Shown: positions 1 to 7,352 of the stretch, one piece after another | Position numbering within the stretch: the stretch's first letter is position 1 | Layout: every line of letters begins with the position of its first letter | Made by a program: the position numbers and the translations under genes | Notes under the pieces: generated by a model | What the model was told of the DNA's origin: nothing | What the model saw: only the letters and a program-made list of their open reading frames with translations | Databases searched by the model: none | From: Devosia sp. Root413D1 | GTDB taxonomy: Bacteria > Pseudomonadota > Alphaproteobacteria > Rhizobiales > Devosiaceae | Direction: 5' to 3' | DNA: 64,000 nt | NCBI RefSeq assembly: GCF_001425235.1 | Contig: NZ_LMEA01000007.1 | Location: 506,655 to 570,654 of the forward strand

Positions 1-90
1 CAGCGGACAAGGCAGCAGCGGACAAGGCAGCAGCGGACAAGGCAGCAGCGGACAAGGCAGCAGCGGACAAGGCAGCAGCGGACAAGGCAG
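1..90 (+). repeat. Six perfect 15-bp tandem repeats
   Basis: The unit cagcggacaaggcag occurs six times without a mismatch and probably extends left of the window. Because 15 is a multiple of three, gain or loss of units keeps the frame. In frame 3 each unit reads ADKAA, similar to the Ala/Lys-rich stretch that follows in frame 1. Confidence 0.95.
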
Positions 91-618
91 CAGCCCGCCA
101 AAGCGGAAGCAGACAAGCAAGCGACCGTTGCCGCGGCCGCCGCCAAGGGCAAGGCTGACGCCGAGGCGGCTGTTGCGGCCGCCGCCGGAGCCGCTCCGGC
201 TGCTGCGGCACCTGCCGCTGCCGAGGCGAAGGGCGCTGCCGATGCTGCCGCTGCCGTTGCCGCGGCTGAGGCGCCGGTGATGACCACCCCGGCCATGGGT
301 ATCCTGCCGGCCGATGGCCTGAAGCCCGATACCCGGCTGGCGGCCAATGCCGATCGCAGCGAGGTTGGTTATCTCGGCGTCTGGGCGCCGACCTACGACG
401 CCTGCGGCACGGTCGACCAGGCCGGCGGCACCGGCTACGTGGTGATCACCAAGATCTCCGTGCGGCAGGGTAGCGAGATCACGCTGGTGGATGCCGTTCC
501 AGCCACGAACGGCAAGGCAAGCCTCAAGGCGGGCGACAAGACGATCGAGATCGCCCAGGCCGGGACCGACGTGTTGAACGTGAATGGGACCGATCTGGTG
601 CGCTGCACCACGCCGTGA
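1..618 (+). CDS. Partial Ala/Lys-rich repeat protein with a C-terminal domain
   Basis: The 5' end lies outside the window. From about position 91 the frame ending at 618 reads a low-complexity Ala/Lys/Glu segment, then from about 277 a roughly 110-residue globular-looking domain with two cysteines (in YDACGT and LVRCTT). I do not recognise the domain. GTG at 277 could be an internal start but the open frame continues upstream, so I treat it as a C-terminal fragment. The six 15-bp repeats at 1-90 read Ala-Asp-Lys-Ala-Ala in a different frame from the tail, which suggests a one-base slip near 94-96 (see findings). The composition suggests an extended linker in an exported protein, but no signal peptide is visible here. 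Confidence 0.6.
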   Translation, partial: QRTRQQRTRQQRTRQQRTRQQRTRQQRTRQQPAKAEADKQATVAAAAAKGKADAEAAVAAAAGAAPAAAAPAAAEAKGAADAAAAVAAAEAPVMTTPAMGILPADGLKPDTRLAANADRSEVGYLGVWAPTYDACGTVDQAGGTGYVVITKISVRQGSEITLVDAVPATNGKASLKAGDKTIEIAQAGTDVLNVNGTDLVRCTTP

Positions 619-626
619 GGTACTGA

Positions 627-652
627 GGGCCCGCGGGTATCCCCGCGGGCCC
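627..652. terminator. Bidirectional hairpin terminator
   Basis: An 11-bp perfect GC stem (gggcccgcggg / cccgcgggccc) with a 4-nt loop sits between the stop at 618 and the convergent rlmB stop at 653. It can serve both converging genes. T-runs on either side are short. Confidence 0.7.
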
Positions 653-1408
653 TTACGCCCCCGCGCGGCCGGCGGTTACCGCGAACAGTGCGATCGCCGC
701 CGCGTTCGAGACGTTGAGCGATTTGATCGGCCCGGGCATGTCGAGCCGCACCATTTCGTCGCACAGTTCGCGCGTCCGCTGCCTGAGGCCTTTGCCCTCG
801 GCGCCGAGGACGATCGCCATCGGCGCATCGTCGGTGCGTGGGCGGATCGGAGCAGGGGCCTCCGAATCGAAGCCGATCACCGTCAGCCCGCGCTCCTTGA
901 GCTTCTCGATCGCGTCGCCGAGATTGCGCACCTCGATCATCGGCACCATGTCGAGCGCGCCGGAGGCGGCCTTGGCCATCACCCCAGTCTCGCGCGGCGA
1001 ATGCCGGGCCGTGGTGACCACCGCATCGGCGCCGAAGGCACAGGCCGTTCTGAGGATCGCCCCGACATTATGCGGATCGGTCAGCTGGTCGAGGATCACC
1101 ACCAGCCGGGGATTGGGCACATCGTTGAGCCCGAAGCGGCTGACCGCCTCGACTTCCAGCGCCACACCCTGGTGCACGGCGTCCGCACCGAGCAGCCGAT
1201 CGAGATCCCTGGGCGTCGTTTCGGTGAAGCGCATCTCCACCGGACCGGTCTCCCTGAGGCGCATCAGCGCATTGGGAGTGACCAAGAGGTTGCGCCGTTC
1301 GCGCAGGGGATTGTCGAGTGCCGCCCGCACCGTATGCAGCCCATAGAGGTAGACCGGCCCGGTATCCGGGTCGTACTTGGGCTTGGGCGGGAATTTGTTG
1401 CGGCTCAT
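653..1408 (-). CDS. rlmB: 23S rRNA (guanosine-2'-O)-methyltransferase RlmB (SpoU/TrmH family)
   Basis: 251 residues. It should transfer a methyl group from SAM to the ribose 2'-O of G2251 (E. coli numbering) in 23S rRNA. The N-terminal substrate-binding part holds the usual YGLHTVRAAL (residues 21-30). The C-terminal SPOUT knot shows all three motifs: DQLTDPHNVGAILRTA at about 107-122, IVLGAEGKGL at 199-208, and MPGPIKSLNVSNAAA at 224-238 with the Ser-Leu-Asn-Val-Ser core. Length is normal for the family. It converges on the fragment at 1-618 and is transcribed away from tRNA-Tyr. TrmH relatives have overlapping motifs, but the N-terminal extension favours RlmB. Confidence 0.93.
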   Translation of the reverse strand: MSRNKFPPKPKYDPDTGPVYLYGLHTVRAALDNPLRERRNLLVTPNALMRLRETGPVEMRFTETTPRDLDRLLGADAVHQGVALEVEAVSRFGLNDVPNPRLVVILDQLTDPHNVGAILRTACAFGADAVVTTARHSPRETGVMAKAASGALDMVPMIEVRNLGDAIEKLKERGLTVIGFDSEAPAPIRPRTDDAPMAIVLGAEGKGLRQRTRELCDEMVRLDMPGPIKSLNVSNAAAIALFAVTAGRAGA

Positions 1409-1562
1409 AGGGATGCCCTAGCGGTTTTGATGCAGGACAGCAAGGCGAGCACTGCGATGCGCAAAGGGCGGATTGGGTGTTGACAGGCGTTCACCGCCCC
1501 GACATAAACCGCCCCGACGACGCGCCCGGGGACGGGCGCCGTTCGTTTCTCCGGCTCTGAAT

Positions 1563-1647
1563 GGAGGGGTGGGAGAGTGGTTAAATCCGGCAGACTGTAA
1601 ATCTGCTCGCTTAGCGTACACTGGTTCGAATCCAGTCCCCTCCACCA
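1563..1647 (+). tRNA. tRNA-Tyr (GTA)
   Basis: The acceptor stem ggagggg/cccctcc closes with encoded ACCA. The anticodon loop within cagactgtaaatctg gives GTA at 1597-1599. The long variable arm (gctcgcttagcgtac) marks a class II tRNA, as expected for bacterial Tyr. The T-arm ggttcgaatcc is intact. Confidence 0.97.
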
Positions 1648-1688
1648 CCCCCTTGAAGCGGTCGGTATTCATTAGAGCCCCGGCAGGC

Positions 1689-2171
1689 TTACTCAGTGAG
1701 CTCGTCCGGCGATGGGGCCTCGAACAGGCCCATCCAGTCTTTGAGCCTGGCCTCGGGGATGTGAAACGTCCCGGAAGGCAACTGGCCATTCCGGGCCCTG
1801 ATGCGTTCCAGCAGCTGCCCCTCGGTCGCATCGGCAAAGTGGATTGTGAAGCCGACGCCGAGATCGCGAGCTTTTGCTCGCAGTTCGTCTCGCTCGCGCC
1901 TGGTCCAGAAGCCGAAATCGAGGATCACGTCCACGCCAAGGACCAGAACCCGCGACGCAGTCTCCCACAGCAGCGCCTCGATGGCCGCGTGCCTGGCGTT
2001 GTGTGTCGCGAGATCACCGTCGTCAATGTGCTCCTCGACGTCCATGCCGAACAACCGGACATGCCACTCGTCGACGGTAAGGCGGAGCGCGCCGTAATCG
2101 ACCTCCAGCTTCCGGGCCAGCGTCGTCTTGCCGCTGCCTGGCAGTCCAACCATCAGATGAAGTGTTGCCAT
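1689..2171 (-). CDS. P-loop ATPase / predicted kinase (AAA_33 type)
   Basis: 160 residues. A Walker A motif GLPGSGKTT is at residues 9-17, near the N-terminus, followed by VDEWHVRLFG near 33-42 and DFGFWTRRERDEL in the middle, the arrangement of small zeta-toxin/polynucleotide-kinase-like kinases that phosphorylate an unknown small molecule or nucleic acid end. The substrate cannot be inferred. No antitoxin-like gene is adjacent. The start sits 8 bp inside ordinary intergenic DNA with weak SD potential. It is transcribed away from the HWE kinase end, with a short tandem repeat in between. Confidence 0.75.
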   Translation of the reverse strand: MATLHLMVGLPGSGKTTLARKLEVDYGALRLTVDEWHVRLFGMDVEEHIDDGDLATHNARHAAIEALLWETASRVLVLGVDVILDFGFWTRRERDELRAKARDLGVGFTIHFADATEGQLLERIRARNGQLPSGTFHIPEARLKDWMGLFEAPSPDELTE

Positions 2172-2230
2172 GACCCGCCAGTCTCGGTTGCCTCCACATG
2201 TGGCCCCACCTCCACCGGAAGCGCAACCGG

Positions 2231-2286
2231 CTCTCGCTGATCCCAGGGTCGGCTCTCGCCGATCCCAGGGTCGGCTCGCCGATCCC
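2231..2286. repeat. 22-bp tandem repeat, about 2.5 copies
   Basis: Copies ctctcgctgatcccagggtc+gg (2231-2252), the same with one change (2253-2274) and a partial third. It lies between the start of the predicted kinase (2171, minus strand) and the end of the HWE kinase (2308), so it could sit in the former's promoter region. Confidence 0.85.
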
Positions 2287-2307
2287 CGAAGGCAGAGGCG
2301 GCGCGGC

Positions 2308-3339
2308 CTAGGCGTCGCCCTCTGCGCCAGCTTCTTCCATCAATACCGAGCTCACCGGCGCCTCGAGCGTCCATGTAATGCGCGACGCGGTGCGCGTGGT
2401 ACTGGCTCGGCCATTGAGGGCGACCGGTGTTACGCGCTCGAGTACGACGGTTCCGAACCCACGCCCGGCTTGCGGCTCGGCTACCAGCGGCTCGTCAAAG
2501 TTCTCGTCCCAGGTCATCGCCAGCTCGGCCGCCGGCCCCCGACTCACCGACCATGACACCGTGATGGCGCCGCCGGCACCGGAGAGCACCCCGTACTTGG
2601 CGGAGTTGGTGCCCAGCTCGTGGAAGGCCATACCGAGGTTCTGCACGGCGTTGGGCGAGATCGAGACCAGGGGGCCCGAAATGGTCACCAGGTTCTCGTG
2701 TCCGAACGGCGCCAGTTGCGCCTTGACCAGTTCGGCCAGCGTCGAGCCGGTCCATTCCGAGCGGACCAGCAGGTCATGCGAGGCCGCGAGGCTGGCGATG
2801 CGGGTGCGAATCTTGGCCTGGAACTCGTCAATCGATACCGAACTCAGCCCGGTCTCGCGGATCAGCGACAGGATCACCGCATACTGGTTCTTCACCCGAT
2901 GGTTGATCTCGCGCAGCAGCACCCGGATCCGCCGTTCGCTTTCCTTCGATTGGGTGATGTCGCGGGCGATCTTGGAAGCGCCCACCACCTCGCCGCGCGG
3001 GTTGCGGATCGGCGATACGGTCAGCGACACGAACACCGTGCTGCCGTCCTTGCGCAGCCGCACGGTCTCATAACTCTCGATCCGCTCATTGGCGCGGATG
3101 CGCCGGATGATGTCGGTTTCCTCGCTTTGCAGGTGCGGCGGGATCAGCATGGTGATGGAGCGGCCAATGGCTTCCTCGGCCGTGTAGCCGAACATCCGTT
3201 CGGCTGCCGGGTTCCAATGCGTAATCACGCTGTTCAGATCCTTGGCGATTACAGCATCGAAGGACGAATCAATGATCGCGGCGAGCCGCGCCTCGATGAT
3301 GCGCTCGCCCTCGTCCAGGTTCTCTCGTTCACCCTGCAT
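2308..3339 (-). CDS. PAS-domain HWE-family sensor histidine kinase
   Basis: 343 residues, no membrane segment, so probably cytoplasmic. A PAS domain spans about 14-130 (HWNPAAERMFGYTAEEAIGR, with PAC end ASKIARDITQSKESE). The kinase part has the HWE hallmarks: H147 in REINHRVKN, the N-box histidine in FHELGTNSAKYG (240-250), and W277-D-E in the WxE motif. HWE kinases autophosphorylate on the first His and signal through separate response regulators. None is adjacent, so it is an orphan. PAS ligand (light, redox, small molecule) is unknown; no LOV-type GRNCRFLQ motif is present, so blue-light sensing through flavin is unlikely. Confidence 0.88.
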   Translation of the reverse strand: MQGERENLDEGERIIEARLAAIIDSSFDAVIAKDLNSVITHWNPAAERMFGYTAEEAIGRSITMLIPPHLQSEETDIIRRIRANERIESYETVRLRKDGSTVFVSLTVSPIRNPRGEVVGASKIARDITQSKESERRIRVLLREINHRVKNQYAVILSLIRETGLSSVSIDEFQAKIRTRIASLAASHDLLVRSEWTGSTLAELVKAQLAPFGHENLVTISGPLVSISPNAVQNLGMAFHELGTNSAKYGVLSGAGGAITVSWSVSRGPAAELAMTWDENFDEPLVAEPQAGRGFGTVVLERVTPVALNGRASTTRTASRITWTLEAPVSSVLMEEAGAEGDA

Positions 3340-3419
3340 ATAGTCCCCCAGACACCCGCCAGTGAACGAGAGGGACGCACATTGGTTCCGGGGCGCGAGA
3401 GATTCTCCGCGTCCTGCCG

Positions 3420-4181
3420 CTATTCGATCAGCAGACGGTGCGAGCGCGGTTGCCAGCCGATGAGTCGAGCGGCCTTCGACAGGTCGTGTTCCTCCCCGGT
3501 CTCGTCGCCGACGATGAACAGGGCCTCGAACCCGCCAGGCGCGGGCGGCGTCACCGCTTCGATGGCGCCGAGATAGGCGTTAGCCATGTCCTCCTCATCG
3601 AGCGGGTAGACATAGCTGCCGTCGCCGGCGCGCTGCGGGTGGCGGCGTTGCGCCAGATAGTCGGCGCGCTTGCGCGGTCCGCTGATCCTCAGCCCGATGA
3701 TGTTCATGCCGAACCAGTGCGCGAAATAGGCGCAGATCTCTTCGCCCAGTCCCTTGCTGAGGCCATAGACGGAGGGCGAGTCGAGTGGCACCTGGTCCTC
3801 GCCGGGATAATTCGGGCGACCGCGATAGTGGACGCTCATCGAGCTGGTATAGACCCCACGCTTCACCCCAGCTTCCTGTGCCAGGTAAAGGAACAGGTGC
3901 AAGGCTTTGGTGTTCAGGTCATAATTGTTGACGATGGTTTCGATGTCCTGGTCGGTGACCATGCCGCCCTGGGCGCTGCGCATCGCCAGCCAAACGAAAC
4001 CATCGGCCCCGGTGAGCGCCTCGCGGATCGCCTCGGGGTCGAGCACCGAACCCTTCACATGCTCGACGTCAGGGTCGGCGGGTGGGGTGAGGTCGAGCAC
4101 CCTGAGCGTGTGCCTCGCCTTCAGATAGGGGGTGATCAGCTGGCCGACATGGCCGGCCCCGCCGACGAGCAGCAGTTTCAT
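3420..4181 (-). CDS. NAD(P)-dependent epimerase/dehydratase (extended SDR)
   Basis: 253 residues. A Rossmann glycine motif GGAGHVG is at 7-13 and the catalytic pair Y139-xxx-K143 (VYGLSK) follows an SSM segment near 113-115. Short for an extended SDR. Substrate is probably a sugar or sugar acid. Its stop-start neighbour is the isomerase at 4178-5071, which it overlaps by 4 bp (ATGA), so the two are co-translated and likely act on the same carbohydrate. Uronate dehydrogenase is a possibility because of size and the GLRISG segment, but I cannot decide. Confidence 0.8.
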   Translation of the reverse strand: MKLLLVGGAGHVGQLITPYLKARHTLRVLDLTPPADPDVEHVKGSVLDPEAIREALTGADGFVWLAMRSAQGGMVTDQDIETIVNNYDLNTKALHLFLYLAQEAGVKRGVYTSSMSVHYRGRPNYPGEDQVPLDSPSVYGLSKGLGEEICAYFAHWFGMNIIGLRISGPRKRADYLAQRRHPQRAGDGSYVYPLDEEDMANAYLGAIEAVTPPAPGGFEALFIVGDETGEEHDLSKAARLIGWQPRSHRLLIE

Positions 4182-5071
4182 CGGGCAGCCTCCGGCTTAT
4201 CGCCGACATCGAGGATGCGGATGCCGCGCTCGCCGGCGATCCGGTGGAACAGCGCCCCGACTTCGGGCAGTTCCTCGCTCGAGTTGCCCTCGGCGATCAG
4301 CGGATAGTCCGGGTCGAGCGCCTCTAGCCGGCTGAACAGCGTCGCAAAGTCCATCAGGCCCCTACCGGGGCAGCCGTCCTGCAAGTGGATCGCCAGCCGG
4401 TTCTCCACCCAGATGTCCTTGGCGTGGGCGCTGCAGATGTGGCGGCCGAGCCGGTCGAAATGCGCGTTGAGTGCGCCGCCGGTATCGTAGATCGTCTCGA
4501 GCGTGATCCAGTTGGCGGAATCATAGTCGCAGCGCACCCATGGCGAATCCACTGCATCGAGGATGCGGGCGGCGATTTCAGGAGTGCGCGGCGTCACCAG
4601 CGAGTGCGATTCGAGGCTGAGGAACACGCCCGCATCCTCCGCCGCCTTGGCGCACTCTTTGAGCGAGCGGACCAACTGGTCCTCGGCCCTGGCCGTCCAG
4701 TTATCGGGATGCGGGAACCATGGCCCGGCTGGGTTCATCGAACCGGGGCCGGTGTCGATGCCGCGGGCGCCCATCCAGCCTGCGAGCTGCAGCGCCGCCT
4801 GCACGACGCGCACCGACTGCGCCCGCGCCGTCTCGTCGGAGGTGACGAGGTTCTGCCAGTAGCCGGTGGTCTGGAACAGTGACACGCCCTCGTCGGCGAG
4901 CAGGGCTTTCAGCCGCGCCGCGTCCTCGCGCCGCGCGGTCAGCGGGTCGTTGTCGCGAAAGCGCGTGAAGATGCCGGAAAAACCTGCATCGCGAACCCGT
5001 CGGCACATCTCTGGGGTCAGGTCATTCATGTCCGCGGGCAAGAAACACCCGCTCATACCAAGCCGCATCAT
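4178..5071 (-). CDS. Sugar phosphate isomerase/epimerase (AP endonuclease 2-like TIM barrel)
   Basis: 297 residues. A xylose-isomerase-like barrel with a recognisable divalent-metal set: E154 (LSLESHS), D184 (CDYDSANW), H216 (CSAHAKDIW) and E261 (LIAEGNSS). This family includes hydroxypyruvate isomerases, inosose dehydratases and tagatose/psicose epimerases. It is the first gene of a two-gene operon with the downstream dehydrogenase (4-bp overlap), suggesting a small sugar or polyol oxidation-isomerisation step. No transporter or kinase is adjacent to name the substrate. Confidence 0.8.
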   Translation of the reverse strand: MMRLGMSGCFLPADMNDLTPEMCRRVRDAGFSGIFTRFRDNDPLTARREDAARLKALLADEGVSLFQTTGYWQNLVTSDETARAQSVRVVQAALQLAGWMGARGIDTGPGSMNPAGPWFPHPDNWTARAEDQLVRSLKECAKAAEDAGVFLSLESHSLVTPRTPEIAARILDAVDSPWVRCDYDSANWITLETIYDTGGALNAHFDRLGRHICSAHAKDIWVENRLAIHLQDGCPGRGLMDFATLFSRLEALDPDYPLIAEGNSSEELPEVGALFHRIAGERGIRILDVGDKPEAAR

Positions 5072-5168
5072 CGTCCTCCTCGAGACGCGGCATCCATCCG
5101 GCGGCAGCGCCCGGAGTCAATTATACGTTTGCCTCGCGTGGGGCAGGGGCTGCGCCGGCGCGACTTGG

Positions 5169-5564
5169 CTAGCCGCACCAGTCCGGCGATGCCGGCGTCC
5201 TCGCCCGGGCCAGCCCCTCGGTGATCAGCTGCGCACCCAGCGACTGTCCATCCCGCGACACCAACGCCAACGCCGATCCATCGGCATCCCCGATCTCGAA
5301 GGTCCCGGCATTCAGCAGGTCGCGCAGTCGCAGCGCCGAACGCCACGAGAGCTGGCTCGCCTTGGGACATGCCGACGTGTAGCGCTCCGGCGTGACGGCG
5401 TCGGCGAGGCGGACCACCTTGCCGCGCAGGTAGAAGCTGTCACCAGACCAGACGCAGGTGAGGTGGGGCAGGGCCTCGCACAGCATGAACCGTGCATCCT
5501 CGGCATGGGCCGGAAGGGGGGCCGCCAGCAGCGGCAGCATCAGCAGGGCAATCGCAGCTCGCAT
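5169..5564 (-). CDS. Exported thermonuclease-fold (SNase-like) protein
   Basis: 131 residues. A signal peptide with cleavage after AHA-21 is clear. The mature part follows the staphylococcal nuclease pattern: WSGDSFYLRGKVVRLADAVTPE, later SRDGQSLGAQLITEGLARA. Matching the family, the catalytic Arg (R52), Glu (E60) and second Arg (R104) are kept, but the Ca-ligand Asp before TPE is Val and the first Asp of DGD is Ser. It may have lost or weakened nuclease activity. Three of its cysteines are spaced for disulphides. It is monocistronic, with tandem repeats upstream of its start. Confidence 0.7.
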   Translation of the reverse strand: MRAAIALLMLPLLAAPLPAHAEDARFMLCEALPHLTCVWSGDSFYLRGKVVRLADAVTPERYTSACPKASQLSWRSALRLRDLLNAGTFEIGDADGSALALVSRDGQSLGAQLITEGLARARTPASPDWCG

Positions 5565-5606
5565 GCCTCACGCTGACTCCGATCTGGCGCGTGAGCAACG
5601 CACAAT

Positions 5607-5686
5607 GGTGGGATCGAAGAGGCTTGGGTGGGATCGAAGAGGCTTGGGTGGGATCGAAGACGTTTGGATGGGATCGAAGAGGCTTG
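5607..5686. repeat. 20-bp tandem repeat, four copies
   Basis: The unit ggtgggatcgaagaggcttg is repeated four times; the third copy ends cgtttg instead of ggcttg. It lies between the SNase-like gene start and tRNA-Gly. Units are directly contiguous without spacers, so it is not a CRISPR array. Confidence 0.95.
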
Positions 5687-5729
5687 CCAGCATCGCGCCT
5701 CAGCCACTAAGAAGCGCTGGCGCTCCGGC

Positions 5730-5803
5730 GCGGGTGTAGCTCAATGGTAGAGCAGAAGCCTTCCAAGCTTATGACGAGGGTTCGATTCCCTTCACCCGCT
5801 CCA
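5730..5803 (+). tRNA. tRNA-Gly (TCC)
   Basis: Acceptor stem gcgggtg/cacccgc with discriminator T and encoded CCA. The D-arm gctcaatggtagagc and T-arm gggttcgattccc are intact. The anticodon loop cttccaa gives TCC at 5762-5764; the outermost anticodon-stem pair is a G-A mismatch. Its 3' end is partly duplicated at 7353-7381. Confidence 0.96.
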
Positions 5804-5811
5804 GCCCTTCC
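5783..5811. repeat. Left copy of 29-bp direct repeat (tRNA-Gly 3' end), possible att site
   Basis: This stretch, from the T-loop to 8 bp past the CCA, matches 7353-7381 at 25 of 29 positions; the last 15 bases (cgctccagcccttcc) are identical. tRNA 3' ends are classic integrase targets. Confidence 0.65.
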
Positions 5812-5830
5812 CGCCCGTCGACCTAACGGC

Positions 5831-5947
5831 ATGAAAACGCGGCGTTTCAGCTCTATCCCTGCAGCCAGCCGGTTTGTGAAGGAGGCTGATATCGACGAGG
5901 CGATGCGGCAGATCTTCTTCGGCCACCGACGCACCGGTCAGGAGTAA
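5831..5947 (+). CDS. Possible 38-residue peptide
   Basis: Reads MKTRRFSSIPAASRFVKEAD, then a short acidic/amphipathic part ending in HRRTGQE. It starts 27 bp after tRNA-Gly. No good ribosome binding site is seen. Composition is less Arg/Ala-biased than the chance frames around it, which is the only argument for a gene. It could be a remnant of an inserted gene. Confidence 0.3.
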   Translation: MKTRRFSSIPAASRFVKEADIDEAMRQIFFGHRRTGQE

Positions 5948-5957
5948 TCGGCGGCGG

Positions 5958-7040
5958 CTACCAGTTGATCAGGCCGGATGCTTCCAGCGCCGCGACCACC
6001 GCGCTGCGTGACTCGTGCAAGTCTTCGATGAGCTTCATCGGCCTGAAGCGAGACATGTTGCCGTCCCGCGGCACAGCAACTGCGTTAAGCGATATCAGGC
6101 TGCCAATACCTCCAAGCAGTTGCTCGAACTGGACGGCGGTTCGTCGATCCGATGTCGTCTTTGTCACCGCGTAGTAGGGGAGGCGCTCTCCGGCTGAAAT
6201 GGCGGTGCTGCCAATAAGGAACGTGTTGGTGTTCAGGAAGAATTCCTGGGTGGGGCGGTCCGAGGGATCGACCTGGAAGCCTTCGAGAATCTCGAAGCCG
6301 TGCGGACCGTAGGTGAGGTATCCACCGACATCCGTCGCGGTCCCCGGAGCCACCTCCACGGTGGCATCCATCTTGCTGGCGATGTGCGCCCCGACGATGT
6401 CGGCATCGAGCGTTGCAAGCAGGTTGTCGATATTGGAGATTTGCCACAAGCGCGGGGAAATGCCGTCTATGCTGTGGTGGGCAGCGAGCAGCTTCGGAAC
6501 CTCGCCATGGCCGGGTGGGCTGAAACTCGGAGTTCCATCCGCTTGCAGCAGCAGGTGCCCATCCTCGAGTAGCCGTGGCAGCACCGACTGCGTTACGACC
6601 TTGATGCGCAGCCTCGCATGGCTCTGGCTTTCGAGCACCTTGAGCACGGCGAGTTCAGTCGCAGGGCTGACCACGACGATTACTGCCAACGTCGTGTCGT
6701 GCGCCGCAGCGACCCCTGCCAGCGCTTCCAGCTTCACACGCAGCAGCGTCCAGCCTGGCAACAACTCTACGGCCGCCTTTGCACCGCCGCCAAAGCGGGT
6801 TGCAAGGCCACCACACAGAATGACAGCGCCGACATCGCCGGCCGATATCGTCGAACTGCCGATTTTGCGGTGGGCCTCGTCCGGCCAGTGGGATTGGATA
6901 TCGGCTCGCGTTGCATACCGGATGTCGGTCAGGAGGGGCGTAGAGAGTGAGTTGCTCCTGTAGTCGCGACGCAGGCGCTCAAACAGCGCGTTATCGTAGT
7001 ATTGCGTTGCTGGCGCCTCCTCCTCAAACCGAGGGTCCAT
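5958..7040 (-). CDS. UTP-sugar-1-phosphate uridylyltransferase-like protein (UDPGP family)
   Basis: 360 residues from the ATG at 7040, chosen because gggagga lies 6-7 bases upstream; the frame is open to a TTG at 7064. The family makes UDP-sugars from UTP and sugar-1-phosphate. Visible motifs (numbered from TTG; subtract 8 for the ATG): nucleotide-binding CGGLATRFGGGAKA at 84-97, PGHGEVPKLL at 184-193, ISNIDNLLATLD at 209-220 and the sugar-site FFLNTNTFLI at 275-284. This is the eukaryote-like UDPGP/AGX fold, not the GalU fold usual in proteobacteria. It follows the dCTP deaminase fragment by 20 bp in the same direction. Sugar specificity is unknown. Confidence 0.78.
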   Translation of the reverse strand: MDPRFEEEAPATQYYDNALFERLRRDYRSNSLSTPLLTDIRYATRADIQSHWPDEAHRKIGSSTISAGDVGAVILCGGLATRFGGGAKAAVELLPGWTLLRVKLEALAGVAAAHDTTLAVIVVVSPATELAVLKVLESQSHARLRIKVVTQSVLPRLLEDGHLLLQADGTPSFSPPGHGEVPKLLAAHHSIDGISPRLWQISNIDNLLATLDADIVGAHIASKMDATVEVAPGTATDVGGYLTYGPHGFEILEGFQVDPSDRPTQEFFLNTNTFLIGSTAISAGERLPYYAVTKTTSDRRTAVQFEQLLGGIGSLISLNAVAVPRDGNMSRFRPMKLIEDLHESRSAVVAALEASGLINW

Positions 7041-7060
7041 GCCTTTCCTCCCAATCACGG

Positions 7061-7285
7061 TCAACTTTTGAACTCGATATAGGCCTTGGAGCTCTGCGGC
7101 CCCCTGCTACCTTGGTATTTCCCACCATACAGGACGATGTTTCCGCGAACGGTCCAGAACGTAACCTGCCCAATCCGCATGCCGCGGTATACACGAACCG
7201 GCTGCACGGGGTTCAGCTGTAGCGTCCACTGGTTGACCGAACCGATATCTATCAAGTCCGCCGTGACATGAACGAACGGGCCCAT
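7061..7285 (-). pseudogene. dcd: 5'-truncated dCTP deaminase/dUTPase-fold gene
   Basis: 74 residues from the internal ATG; the frame is open about 20 more codons upstream before tandem stops near 7346. The sequence HVTADLIDIG, then RVYRGMRIGQVTFW and GKYQGSRGPQ, is the C-terminal half of dCTP deaminase. The N-terminal half, including the SSLxRLG-type motif, is absent. The position matching the catalytic Glu of E. coli Dcd (in VLEF) is Gln (TLQL). Truncation occurs next to the right tRNA-Gly repeat, suggesting loss during recombination. It could still be translated together with the following UDPGP-like gene. Confidence 0.7.
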
Positions 7286-7352
7286 GCGCGGGGGGCAATA
7301 CCCAGGGATTAGTGGTGGCGGAGGAGGGATCTGCCCCCACGCTTGAGCTCAT

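Noticed and set aside
1-90. Short repeats considered as a CRISPR array
   Set aside because: Units are directly contiguous, 15 bp long and have no spacers; no cas genes are nearby. The same applies to the 20-bp array at 5607-5686.
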